Positions 35,393-46,080 of a DNA stretch of 64,000 bases are shown piece by piece; position 1 is the first letter of the stretch, and each line of letters begins with the position of its first letter. The notes beneath the pieces were generated by a model. The model ran no database searches. It was not told the origin of the DNA and saw only the letters and a program-made list of their open reading frames with translations. A program made the translations under genes and the position numbers. The stretch is from assembly GCA_020086605.1 (NCBI GenBank), contig JACBWW010000015.1:20333085-20397084 (forward strand), given 5' to 3'. This DNA is from Lanius collurio (lineage: Eukaryota; Chordata; Aves; Passeriformes; Laniidae).

Positions 35393-35421
35393 ATGTCCGG
35401 AAAGCACTACAAGGGGCCTGA
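35380..35421 (+). CDS. Short ORF overlapping the TSPAN5 start codon
   Basis: An ATG 13 bases before the TSPAN5 ATG opens a +1-shifted frame, MSAEDVRKALQGA, that stops at TGA 35419-35421, 26 bases inside the TSPAN5 coding sequence. Its start context is weak (T at -3), whereas the TSPAN5 ATG has A at -3. Ribosomes would therefore mostly scan past it, and those that use it would miss the TSPAN5 start. This is visible sequence; any effect on translation is inferred. Confidence 0.5.
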   Translation: MSAEDVRKALQGA

Positions 35422-35473
35422 AGTCAGTTGTTGCATCAAATATTTCATCTTCGGCTTCAATGTCATTTTCTGG
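35393..35473 (+). CDS. TSPAN5: TSPAN5 coding exon 1 (residues 1-27)
   Basis: The exon encodes MSGKHYKGPEVSCCIKYFIF and then GFNVIFW, the N-terminus of tetraspanin-5 as I recall it in vertebrates. TSPAN5 is a four-pass membrane protein of the TspanC8 subgroup that escorts the metalloprotease ADAM10 to the cell surface and so influences Notch processing. Residues 1-12 are the short cytoplasmic tail. Cys13-Cys14 are the juxtamembrane cysteines typical of palmitoylated tetraspanins, and the first membrane segment starts at about residue 15. Asn23 is the polar residue common in tetraspanin TM1. The exon ends after Trp27 in phase 0 at a perfect GTAAGT donor (35474-35479). TSPAN14 and TSPAN17 share the motif but differ in the tail. 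Later exons, including the large extracellular loop, lie beyond the window. Confidence 0.96.
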
Positions 35474-36504
35474 GTAAGTGGGGCCGTTTTTGTTTCTTCC
35501 TCTGCCTCCTTCTCCTTCACCTCCCTGGCCGCCGTCGCTCCCGGGCTGGGCACGGCCAGGAGCGACAGGGACGTGTGACAGCCCGGCGTGAGGCGGCGGG
35601 GGGATTTTGGATGGGGTGCGGGTGCGAGGCCGGGATGCCATCGCCTCCGACCCGCCGCCCTGGTCAGCCCTTCCCCGGGCAAGTTGTGGTGCTGCATTCC
35701 TCCACCTCCCGGGGGTGCCGGTTCCTCTTCCCTTCCGGCCCTCCTAATTGCTTTTGTTGTAAGTATGAAGCGGGTTTAGTGCCTTCTTCCCCTCTCCCCG
35801 TCTTTTCTCTTTTTTTCTGTTCCCTTCTTCCTTCCCCCCACCTCTGCTTTGTGGTGGGAGAGGAAGGGAGCAACTAGGCACCCAGGCCTGGAGAACGAAT
35901 TGATCTGCATGTTTTCACGCTGCCGTCCCTGTTAGATACAAATAATAGAAAGACTCACAGCTCAGGTTCTCTGCATAGTGCTGTTTAATGGTTTCACAGT
36001 GATGGAGTTGTGTATGACACAGGTTTATTATGATTAGCTGTTAACACATAGTAGTAGTAGCAATAATAGGATGGAGGAGGGGGAAACGGTATTTCCACCC
36101 ATCCCTAAAGTGCAAGCCCGTAGGAGGCCTGTTTGGACATTTGTTGGGATTCCTGGCTGTGCTGCTTGATCTGCCTGCACAGTATCGTGTTGCAGTATCT
36201 TGTTCCCCACCGGCTGTAGAGTAGGCAGAACTGTACAGTGAAATGTAACCTGCCTGTAACAGTACTTCTAGCATCTTCTCAATGTGTTGGATTTAAAAGA
36301 GAAGCAACTGTTTTTGGGTATTCATGCCAAATTTCATAACCACAGAGGGGGAGGGGGTGAGTCTTCACACACACATATGAGTGATGAAGTCTTCTCACTG
36401 CACAGAATGTTAGAGGTGAGGGCTCTTACATGTACAATTCCCCTCTTTCCATGAGGTATTCTGCACAGCAATGAGAAACACGCACAAACCCAGCTCCAAA
36501 GATT

Positions 36505-36575
36505 GATAGTATATTCTGAGTTAGAAGGACCCACCAGGATCATCGAGTCCAGCTCTGGATCTAACCCAGATAGTG
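36505..36575 (-). mobile_element. CR1-type LINE 3' terminal fragment
   Basis: Read on -, the phrase GGACTCGATGATCCTGGTGG followed by GTCCTTCTAACTCAGAATA is the 3' terminal phrase of a CR1 subfamily common in birds. Only about 70 bases are recognisable and no coding part remains. Confidence 0.8.
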
Positions 36576-39338
36576 TGAGTGTGTTTTTGAGGGGCTTTGG
36601 AAACAAGTTGAATATGTATCCCATGTAGTGGCTTGTTTGGACTAGGAAGGAGAATTGGGGAAAAAAGTCCCAACACCACCTTGACGGTTATGGATGAAGG
36701 TAGGGAGGAATAGAGGAGAGAAACCTTCTGAGCAGTGCTGAGCTTCTGATGGTCCCCTTGGGGACAACAGAGTACAGTGGTTATGTGGATAGCAGGTATC
36801 CATAGATAACCTCAGGTCTATGTTTCTGGAAAATTAAGATACCTGACGAAGATGTTTTTAAAAGATGGGAGTTTTGATTTAGTCCACTTTTATACTGTAA
36901 TACCTTGCCTTAAACAAGAAGATATGCTGTGAGAGTGAAGATGACTGCGGCTTTATGTCAGTGTTTACTTGGCCCCAGACCGACCCCTGCAGATGAACGG
37001 TAGCAAGCTTTGCATTATTCTGACCCTATAGAGCTGTTCTGATTGAACTCTTGGCTCAGTTTTTGGTTGTTGAGTTTGCCATGGTTCTTTTCCCTTGTCT
37101 GTTTTTTTTTTTGTTTGTTTTGATTCTGCTGGGCATATGTTGCTGTGAAAACAGATACTTTTAAGCAGGGAGCAAATAGTGTGAGAAACACTTGTGTGCT
37201 GTGTCCTTGGACTAAGAGAGGGAAATTATGGTGGAATATACATAGCCATGTTAACATGTTAGCTCTTTCAGACACTGTTGGTCTGTCAGAAGCTCTGTAT
37301 CCTGTAATTTTCTTAATTTTATTCTCTGCAAGTGAATGTGTGGATGGTACAAGTGGGGAAGTTATGTTTTAGGCTTTCTGTGACTAGTTTTTTTCTTATT
37401 CCTGTGTTCCTGAGGCTGATGCAGCATTGCTTCTGCATGATGGCAGGTGGGCCTCTGTTGTAACTGAATGGGCCAAAGACTTTATACTGCTGGAATGCTA
37501 GTCTGAAAGCCTGAAAAAATACAGTTGTGTATCTCGCACTCTGCCACTTGCTTGATGTGTGGCCCTTGCTTGCAGATTTCCTCTTTTGCAAAACACCTAT
37601 TGTCTCACTTGTGTTCCTGGCTAAACTTGAAATTCACAAAGACCAAGCACTTTATGAGAGTTTAGTCATTTCTTTAGAATATTGTAATCTCCTTCTTAGA
37701 GAGCCTGCATTTATTACCATGTGTCTCCTGATTTGGAGTGAAAACTTAGGCAGATGCTCTTGTTGAATGTATGTTAATGTTGTTTTTACTGAAGTAATAG
37801 CAAACCCATCACTAACTGGGCCAGAAAAGCTGTAAATGAAAATTGCAAATTCAGTTGGTTGTTTACAGAAAGTGATAATCAAAAATAGCCACTAATGTGG
37901 TCATTGAAAATAGATCAAAATGACGAAGAGGTCATCATACTAACCCAATGACACTTTCCAGGATCTTGCAAACAGGGAGATACATAGCACACCTTGTTAG
38001 ACTGTCTATCTGAGCATTATTATATAGTGGTTTTAACACAACCCTTTAAAATGTTAATGTAAACAAAGAAAATGCGCTCTATTCTGCATCATGAAACAAT
38101 GGACTAAAAATAAAGAGAACTGAGTTGGAAGAGTAATGATTTTGACAAGAAAATTGTCAGTGCTTTGAATGGAGGAATATTTTAGATCTGCTGAAATTAT
38201 GCAATTATTTGATTGTACTTGCTACTTAAACTCAAGTTATTAGAAAGAATCTGGGGCTTTAAATGCCACAGAATGGGGGCAAAATAAATTACCAGACCTT
38301 TTTGTCTGTTTTGTTTTGTTCTGGTCAGGTATTTCATGCCTTAAAAACCACAACAGAATTATTGGGATTATGAATATGAGAAAGTTGCACTTCAATGATG
38401 TGTGACTTTGGTTATGACTAAAGGTGACAGTATGCTTTTTAGGAGAGAGTCCTCAGGCTTGCACCACCCCAGTAACATATTCTTGCCTAAGTATGTGTTT
38501 CATGCTGTTGCAGAAGGCAATACTATCTGCTGAGTCTATGCATAATTGATGTTCTAGATGTATTTGCAGGCTTAATTTCTTTTGGAAACTCAGTGTTAAA
38601 GTTAATAAATACTCTGGAAATGTTTTTTCAGAAAAGCTTGTTTTATGAGACTGCTATGCTGTCATGGAAAAGGAAAGCTCATTGGGCAGTCTCCAAAATA
38701 ATATTTCGGAACAAAGAACTAATAGGCACAAATGCATCTAAATCCAAAGCTGGAACTCAGTGTTTCCCTTTGCACTGCTCAGCTGCTGTGCCGCTGGTTG
38801 TGCACACACCTGTGCTTTACCTGCACTGCCATTCTGCCCATAAAGCACCACGTGCTCTGTGTGCTACCTGTCTCAGCTGGCAGCTGCTGCAGTACACACT
38901 GCTTTTTCATGAGCTGTTCTGGTCTTGTCTGGTAAAGCGTAAAGCTGTAATATTAGGTAACAGAGAACATTTTCTGTACTCAAAGCAAGCAAACAAACAA
39001 TGCCTCCTTCCCCCTTCGGTTTCCATGTAGAATGATGTCAAAGGTACACTGCTTAAAGGTCAAAGTAGGCTGGCCTGTTTCACAAAAGGCAAGAACTATT
39101 TTCCCCTCTTTCTCCCTTACTTTAGGTAGACAGTTTTAGGCTGACTTTTAGTTCCAAGAGATGTTTTTAATTGTTCTCTGTGCTGCTTTTTTATATTTAT
39201 GGAAATGGTGGATGTATACCATTGTTAAGATCTATATTTCAGTCCACACTTGATTCTACTGACCCTGGTCTAATTGGAAAGATGTATAAAAAGCACTGAC
39301 ACCTCAGAAACTTTTTCTTTATCTGGTGATTCACTCTA

Positions 39339-39391
39339 AGTTATGATGTATGCTGCAATTATGATACATCAGCATACTACGAGTCATAACT
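39339..39391. repeat. Imperfect inverted repeat (17-base arms with bulge)
   Basis: AGTTATGATGTATGCTG (39339-39355) is answered by CAGCATAC (39370-39377) and TCATAACT (39384-39391). Two paired blocks of 8 bases or more are separated by six unpaired bases on one side, with a 14-base loop. Confidence 0.7.
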
Positions 39392-42300
39392 CGTGTTTTA
39401 ATTTTCTTGGCATCTGCTGTATTTGATGGCAACTATATAGGAATCTAAACAGTCTTTTGAATTACAGAGAGGTAGCGGGAAGAAAATAAGGTTAAGTGTG
39501 TTACAGGAAAAGTGTTAGAGAAGTGCATTGACCTTTAAAGGACAACCAATAGATTGCTTATTAAATTTTGTACATTGTTGATAGTTTGTTTTTCAAAAGG
39601 GGAGAAGATAATTCTCTGAAGTCAGCTGGTTTTCAGATATCCACAAGGAAGTTTTGATTATGTAATTTTTCCCTTGCCACAGTGGTTAAAAAAAAAAACA
39701 AACAAATCAATGTGAGACTTGTTCCATGCAATTGAAATGCATTCTGTAGCATTTGATCTTTAAAAATTTGCATTGGGAGCATGTCCTTGCAGTAGAAGTG
39801 GAAGCATTCTGTTCATTTCCCTCCTCTCCCCCTTTATGATCAAATGCCTTTTATTTTTTCATTTTACATTTCTTCATAGCACAGATGAAGCATAGCTAAG
39901 CATTCTACCAGTGGTCTTGCCAGAAAGAGAACAATGCTTGTTTTGGGCAAGTATTCCACTGTTTTGTAACAGTGAAAGGCAGGGGTGTATATATTGATGA
40001 AATAGATGCATTATTGTGAGGTCAGGATTCTTGAATTCCTCAGTGTCTCTTTCAGCAGATGTAGCCTCAGTCTTTCAAAAGCATATAAAAATTTAGTAAT
40101 TGCTGGCTCCACGGGACTTACTTCAGATTTGTAGAGGTCATACTTAGAATAAAAATTTTCCTTGCCTTGTATTCCCTCATAACTTTGTGGTAGGCTATAT
40201 CATTGGTAATACAAAAAGAAATAGGTGAGTAACATGGGAGAAACGACTTCCTTTCTCGTAAATACTTGTTTTTCCAAAATTGGGTGTTCATAAGTGTATT
40301 ACAGTTTTAAGTTATTTGAGGTTTCTAGTTTTTAAAAGATTGAAGAAGCATAAGGGAACTAGAGAAAACACATTGTGATTAATTGTGTGACTTCTCTTGT
40401 TTGATGTCAGTGTGCTTCAAGAGTATTATTGGAACTATCATATGCAGCTTATATACTTTCCTTCTTTGTTAAAGATGAATTTGGTAAATATACTTACCAG
40501 TCTTCCACCTTGATTGAATTGTCACAGTATGTTTTTTCTAGTGGCACATCTATCTCTAGGTATGAAGAATCAATTTTGAATCTTCAGTGTCCCAGTCAGA
40601 GAAAAGCTGATCCATGTGAATGGCAGCCAGAGCACAGGCAGCCCCAACAAAATACTTCTGCGAGTGAAACATCTTACGGATATTTGTGTGTGCAAAAAGA
40701 AATTATCATTGCTCCTAATCCCATTGCCCTTGTTGCATGTTGATAATATTTCCATAATATAGGCAACAAATCCATGTTCTGCAACATTGAATTTGAAGGT
40801 GGTTGTGCTGTGTTAATTCTAATAAGGCAGCCTTTGCACTGTGAACTTGTTGGTGTATGTATTAGGATGTACATATTCAACTGCAGTGTATGGTGTAATA
40901 GGCATGTTGGGAAGGCATGAGCTGTTCTGGGGAAGAAGGGCTTTCTTTTTCCAGATGGGAACCCAGAAAACATGTTCTTGTAAACAAACACAAAAATTAC
41001 ATACAAGGTGCAGTTATGTACCTTATGATGATTTTCAGATGGAAAATGTGGAAGGGAAAGGTTTTTTTTTTTTTTGGAGGGGGAGAAGAGGGGTTCTGGG
41101 TTTTTTTTGTTGTTGTTTTTGTGTGGAGAGTAGTAAGAAGAAAAATGTATGGGACTTCTCTATCCTCTCCAGTGTACAGGATTGAAAGTATGTATGTAAT
41201 CTGTTATTTAAGAATGCTCTCTAAGACCTAATTCTATAGATTACCATAATCCTGATGTACTTCTTAGCAAACTTTAATTTATTCTTTATTCCTCAAACTC
41301 TGTAAGATGGAAGTTAGTGATTGGTAGAGGATGAGAAACTTAGAGTTAGTGAAACATCACTTCCTTGTCTTTTGAGTCCCATTCCTATGAATAGATATTT
41401 TGAAGTCTATGTTGAAAAAGCATTATAAACTGGTTTTGGCATCAGGGCTGCTCCAAGTTATAAATTTGGAGCAAGAAGCTGATGTGTTGTTAAGTGCTCA
41501 GGCTAGATACTTCAACAGTTCATAGTCCATTAACCAAAAGCAGCAGTGTGTGAAGATTTGCTATGAGCATTTAGAATATAATGTTTTGCTTTCAATTAAA
41601 ACTGGAGGTGAGAGAAAATATTTTTGACCCAAAATAATCACTTGACCTAATTCTACCAGTTAGGAAATTCTGGTCTTAAACTACAGGGCTGTAGGAGAGC
41701 GTTGTTTTGCCCAAAATATGCAGCACACTTCTCAAATGCATGGCTAGTAGCCTGTCAACAGGCCTGTAATTGTTTTATTGATGTAGACAGGAGAGCAAGG
41801 AGCTGAACAGCTCATGAAGTAACCCAGCTCTGTTAGAGATGACCCAGAAGTCACTGTCAGCATTAGCCATAAAAGTGCCTTCCAGTATGGTTATATTTTA
41901 AACTTCTTCATATCTGACTTTTCCATTAGCTAGAGTTTCATAGTGACTTTGTACTTGTGTACAGTTTGTCTGTTTCTCATTAAAAATTAGCAAATATTGT
42001 TACAGTGAGGTGAAGAATTAAAACAAAAAAGCTTATCCAATTTCTAATGAATCTACGGAACTGCATTTCATAACAGTTCTACAGTGCAAAATCCAGCAAT
42101 ACATTAAGCCTTAAATCAGTAAAGAATTACCTGTTTCTTTTTCATTGTACTATGACGTGAATTTGCAAAACATCACGCTTTTTGTGATTGTACTGCTGCT
42201 CCTGCCACAAAATCGCTTATTTCGTGATGTAAGGCCCCAAAAACCACTCCCTTAATGAGACTCCTGAAAAGGTTTTCAATTTTTCACATACTCTTGAGTT

Positions 42301-45300
42301 AGATGCATGGGAGAAATGCTGACAGGATGTTCTCAAGAGGTCGAAACAACAAAAAACTTCACTGGCAACTTCATAAAATCAGAGAACTTTGGCAAAAGTT
42401 TAGAGCAGCATTCACTCAACGTAAAACACTTCACAAAGCATTAACTTAGCCCATTCAAGTAAGCAAAATCCAAGCCTGTCTGATTTTGAGTTACTCAAAA
42501 CTCTGAGAAGAAGGAGTTAGAAGAAGAAAGAGGAAGAGAGAAAGACAGAAAAGATCTAGAAATGAACAATTATAGCTACCACTCCTGGTTCCAGCAGTGT
42601 TCATCTGATAGAAATTCCAAGAGGAGGTAGGGTGAAGACCTGTGCTTGCCTCATGCTTTAGCTTTCCTGAGCCCTTCCCCCAGGTTGGACTTAGGGTCAT
42701 CTAGCCCCTCTGAGGCTAGACTGGGCCTCCAGGGGTGGGATGTGGAGCATTGCCTCTGGTGTGGCAGGGAGTGGTGACCGCTCTGTGGCTGGGATACAGG
42801 CCCAGAGGGAGATGTGTGTATGCAGAGCAGGGCATCGCCTCCCCAGAGCAAGGCCTGACCTACCTCTTCTCCCATACATGCACCCAAAATATTTTGAGCC
42901 AGCAGTCCTCCTAGTCTCTCACATGTGGTTCTCAGTGGATAGAGATTTTCCCTGATTTCAGCAGTATTTTGTACAGGTGTAAGGGTTGGTGTGGGTGGAT
43001 GTCACTGTTGGCACAGTGCTCGGTGTAGCTGCTTCTGTAACGTACACAGAGATCTAGAGCAGTTCAGCCTTCTCCGTCTGCTAGCATTTAAAAACGTCAT
43101 TAACACACTGAGGCTTGCAGTCAGGGGTGCTTGATTTGGTATCAAACTCTGACTCAGTGTGATCTCATATAACCTCCAGATGGCCTGACTTGCAGAGATG
43201 CTAAAAACAGTCAGATCCTACTCCTTTAGCTTTATAAACTAAATGAGGCTGTTGCAGTATTTATTTTAATACACATCGGTCTCCACATCAGATTCTTCAG
43301 CTAATGTTTCAGCTTTCCAGTCACTTTCCTCTAGACAGCATTTAGAATAAGTATTTCATCACACACAGAGGATCTTATGAATGAACTGTCAATTTCCCAC
43401 AGAACTGGGAAAAATCAATATGCTTCTTCCAGGCCTTCAAAATGCCTCTGCTCCTAGTGAAGACTCTGTTACATCAAATCATATTGAAAATAATTTCAAG
43501 CAACATTCCTGATGTGTGGTGACAGAAGAGCTTTTTCCTTTTGCAACAAAGTGAATAAATACTATGAAAACACTTTGTACCTACTCTGTATTTGTTGCCT
43601 CCTGGTTTCCCAACACTAAAACTTCTTACAGGGAAAAATAACCAAAGAATTATAGGAGCTTTTGCTTAAATAGGTTCTCTTTCTCCTCAGTAAGCAAGTA
43701 ACATTATTTCTAAAAGTGTTTGGTCCTTCTTTGTGGTATTGAATTCAAAGAAGGCATTAAAAGATGACTAGATGTCTTTAGATACCTGCAATATTTTGGG
43801 TTCATAGAGACTTCTGTTTTGTTCACTTCATCAGCATGGTGTTGATGAGTTAAAACCTGAGTATATCTGCTGTCATTGCTCTAGTAAGCTACTATTAGAG
43901 GGTACTGAGTATGAAATAAGTGATACTGCAAGGATGCTTCCAATAACTTGGCCTGTGGGGTATTTCCTAGTGTTAGTGGATTATGTGTGATGAGAGTCCA
44001 ACTTAATTTATATTGATTTAGGGGCAAATCTTCTATGACATGGAACATTATTTTGTGTCACAATTTTCTCTGTATCAAGAGGGCAGGCTCTCTCAACTGA
44101 GCTCTGGTGTTCCAAGTGAAGGTGCAGCAGCACTGTGTCTGGGATGTCACCTCAAACAGATCCACCTTGTGCCTGTCATTTTGTCCAAGCCTGCACCACA
44201 GGTTCTCTGTGTTGGATACCTTTGCTTTATGTACCCATGTGTAGGGCATATACTTACCCTAGTGAGGCTGGGTTCTCTGTGCTATCCTCTCATTGAACTG
44301 CATCTCTTCTGCTACATCCTGTTTGCCAGTGGGCTGTGATTTAAAAATCTTGTGATTTAAAAAGTTTGAAGGAAGTTCCCTCTGTGTGCTGTAAATGGTT
44401 TATACATAGGAGCAGAGACACTGAGGAAAAAGTTCATAGATAATGTATGACAAGGGTTTTGTTGCTTTGTGCTGTGCTTCTATTAACTGTGTCACCTTGT
44501 GGAAGATGTCTCTGCAATGCCATGTGATCGCAGTGTTTCAGACTGGAGCACAGAATTTGAAAATGGTGACATTTCAAAACAGTGTGTCCTATCAGACAAT
44601 GAGAAGGGTTATCAAGTGTCATGGGCACCTCTCAGCTGGGAGTATGCTGGGGTGTTCGACTATGCACAGAACAATGGTTTCAGATTATTTAATTTTAATT
44701 TTTACCATTTAAATATAAACCCAGAAAGATTACCTGTTCCATGTGGGTAAAAAATACCATTTTGTAGAAATTGTCTTCCTGAATTCCAGTTTATGTGGAT
44801 ATTTGTCTAAAGGAATATGTGTGAATTCAGTCAGTCCAACAATGTTTAAGTATATAATTAAACAATAGTTAAATATATAATTAAAATAATTTAAAAAGAA
44901 GACTTGTAAAATTAGAATTCCTCTTTTCCAAGAAGTTATCCAATTAATTTCTAGATGAAAATTCATCCATCTGGCTTGTGAAGACTATAAGAAAATATAT
45001 AAAATATGTATGATTGCAGTTAAAAAATAACTAAGGTCCAGTTTTTATTCAATACTGCTTGATATCACAACCATTCTCTTGTTTCTTTTTGTTTCTATGG
45101 CCCTTAAGGGGGGATGTGAACTGCTGCCTAACTCAATTTTTTTTCCATCTCTGAATGCCTAGGAGGACCTGTTTCTATTGCAGGGACACTTCCCATTTTG
45201 TTTGTGGGAACTTTTCAGGATTGGTTTTGGTGTGCAGCCTTGCAAATTCTGGTGTCAGAATGAGTGCAGGAGGCTGCAAACAGCTGAGGCTGGCACAAAG

Positions 45301-45957
45301 CTGCAGAGCCAAATGTGTTAGTGCAGCTTCAGTGGACTGACAGCAGTCAGTTACCAGATTTGGCTGAGAACTCTCTCATCTGGGTCAATTTCTATTGATT
45401 TGCTGTTTGGCTCCAAGAATGAAGTGTGGGAAGATGGTAGGACCAGCTTCTTCTTTCCTTGCATAGATCAATTTAAAGTGATCAGCTCTGGGTGAAGTGG
45501 TTTTGGACTATGGTGTAAGACATGATGCTGGGTCAATAGTTAGCTCACTCCAGTGACATAAGTAGACATAAGTGCTACCCCTCTGGTGCACTTTGATCTT
45601 CACTGTTTTTAGAGAAGATATGCTGGTTATCTGTTTACTCCTGATTGCTCAGTGATGTTGGAGAAACAATAAACAGTGATAATCTTCCAAGGTTATTGTA
45701 ATATGAACTTAATTTGAACTTAAGTGGACAGCTCCATCATTTACCTCTCTGGTTTCTTTTCCTTCCCATAAATGTTATTCCAAACACTGTGCCACTCCCT
45801 GTAAAAATGCTAATCCTTTATTGGAGTGGCCTGCTAGATGGGGTGGCAAGTGACCTCTCTGAAGAGAGTTTGTCGTTATTATCCATTCCCAAGTAGTATC
45901 CTTTCTGGGGGCTTGTTACATACAGAAGGTTAGTATGCATTTAATGCTGAAGATACA

Positions 45958-46080
45958 TTTATATATATATTATGGAGATACATTTTTATATGTATTATAT
46001 ATAAAATATATGTTACAGTGTTATATATAGTTATATATATATATAACACTGTGCATGCATATATATATAATATGTACACA
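45958..46080. repeat. AT microsatellite cluster with a 15-bp perfect hairpin
   Basis: Interrupted (TA)n runs cover about 120 bases. Within them, ACAGTGTTATATATA (46015-46029) and its exact reverse complement (46038-46052) flank an 8-base spacer. The GTG/CAC ends show that pairing extends beyond the simple TA repeat. Confidence 0.85.

Larger units (their letters stand above)
34485..35720 (+). promoter_or_regulatory. CpG island, promoter of TSPAN5
   Basis: This is the only strong CpG-dense region in the window; the change in base composition from flanking DNA is obvious by eye. It surrounds the first TSPAN5 exon. Sp1-type GC boxes are present (CCGCCCCGCCCCC at 34820-34832 and GGGGCGGGGCGGGGC at 34889-34903). 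Two CCAAT-type boxes face each other: ATTGG at 34858-34862 and CCAAT at 34876-34880. I see no clear TATA box, as expected for a broad CpG promoter. Transcription probably starts between about 34900 and 35050, just after these boxes, but this is inferred. A GGAT/GGAA-rich tract lies at 34716-34772. Confidence 0.85.
35474..45957 (+). other. TSPAN5: TSPAN5 intron 1, proximal part
   Basis: The GTAAGT donor opens an intron that runs past the right edge of the window. The first 250 bases are still CpG-rich; after about 35900 the sequence returns to AT-leaning unique DNA. Contents recognised are a CR1 3' end at 36505-36575, an imperfect hairpin at 39339-39391, an interrupted poly-T/G-rich run at 41061-41120 and a short inverted repeat at 42700-42720. 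The longest open frame (38593-39030, 145 codons) resembles no protein I know and has no splice context. TSPAN5 exon 2 is not present. Confidence 0.8.

Noticed and set aside
34470..35477. 335-codon open frame on + across the CpG island
   Set aside because: It runs through the promoter and leader in a frame other than TSPAN5's, is dominated by Arg/Pro/Ala/Gly as expected for GC-rich DNA with few stop codons, and resembles no family. Overlapping long frames on both strands here have the same cause.
38593..39030. 145-codon frame on + in TSPAN5 intron 1
   Set aside because: It has no similarity to any family I know, its composition is like translated intron, and it has no plausible exon boundaries.
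40570..41006. Overlapping - strand frames that looked briefly like a decayed processed pseudogene
   Set aside because: I could not name a parent gene, and there is no poly-A tail or target-site duplication.
42640..42900. Phrase GGTTGGACTTAGGGTCATCTAG resembling a CR1 3' end
   Set aside because: Only one short phrase matches and neither the ORF tail nor the terminal repeat is present; it could be chance.
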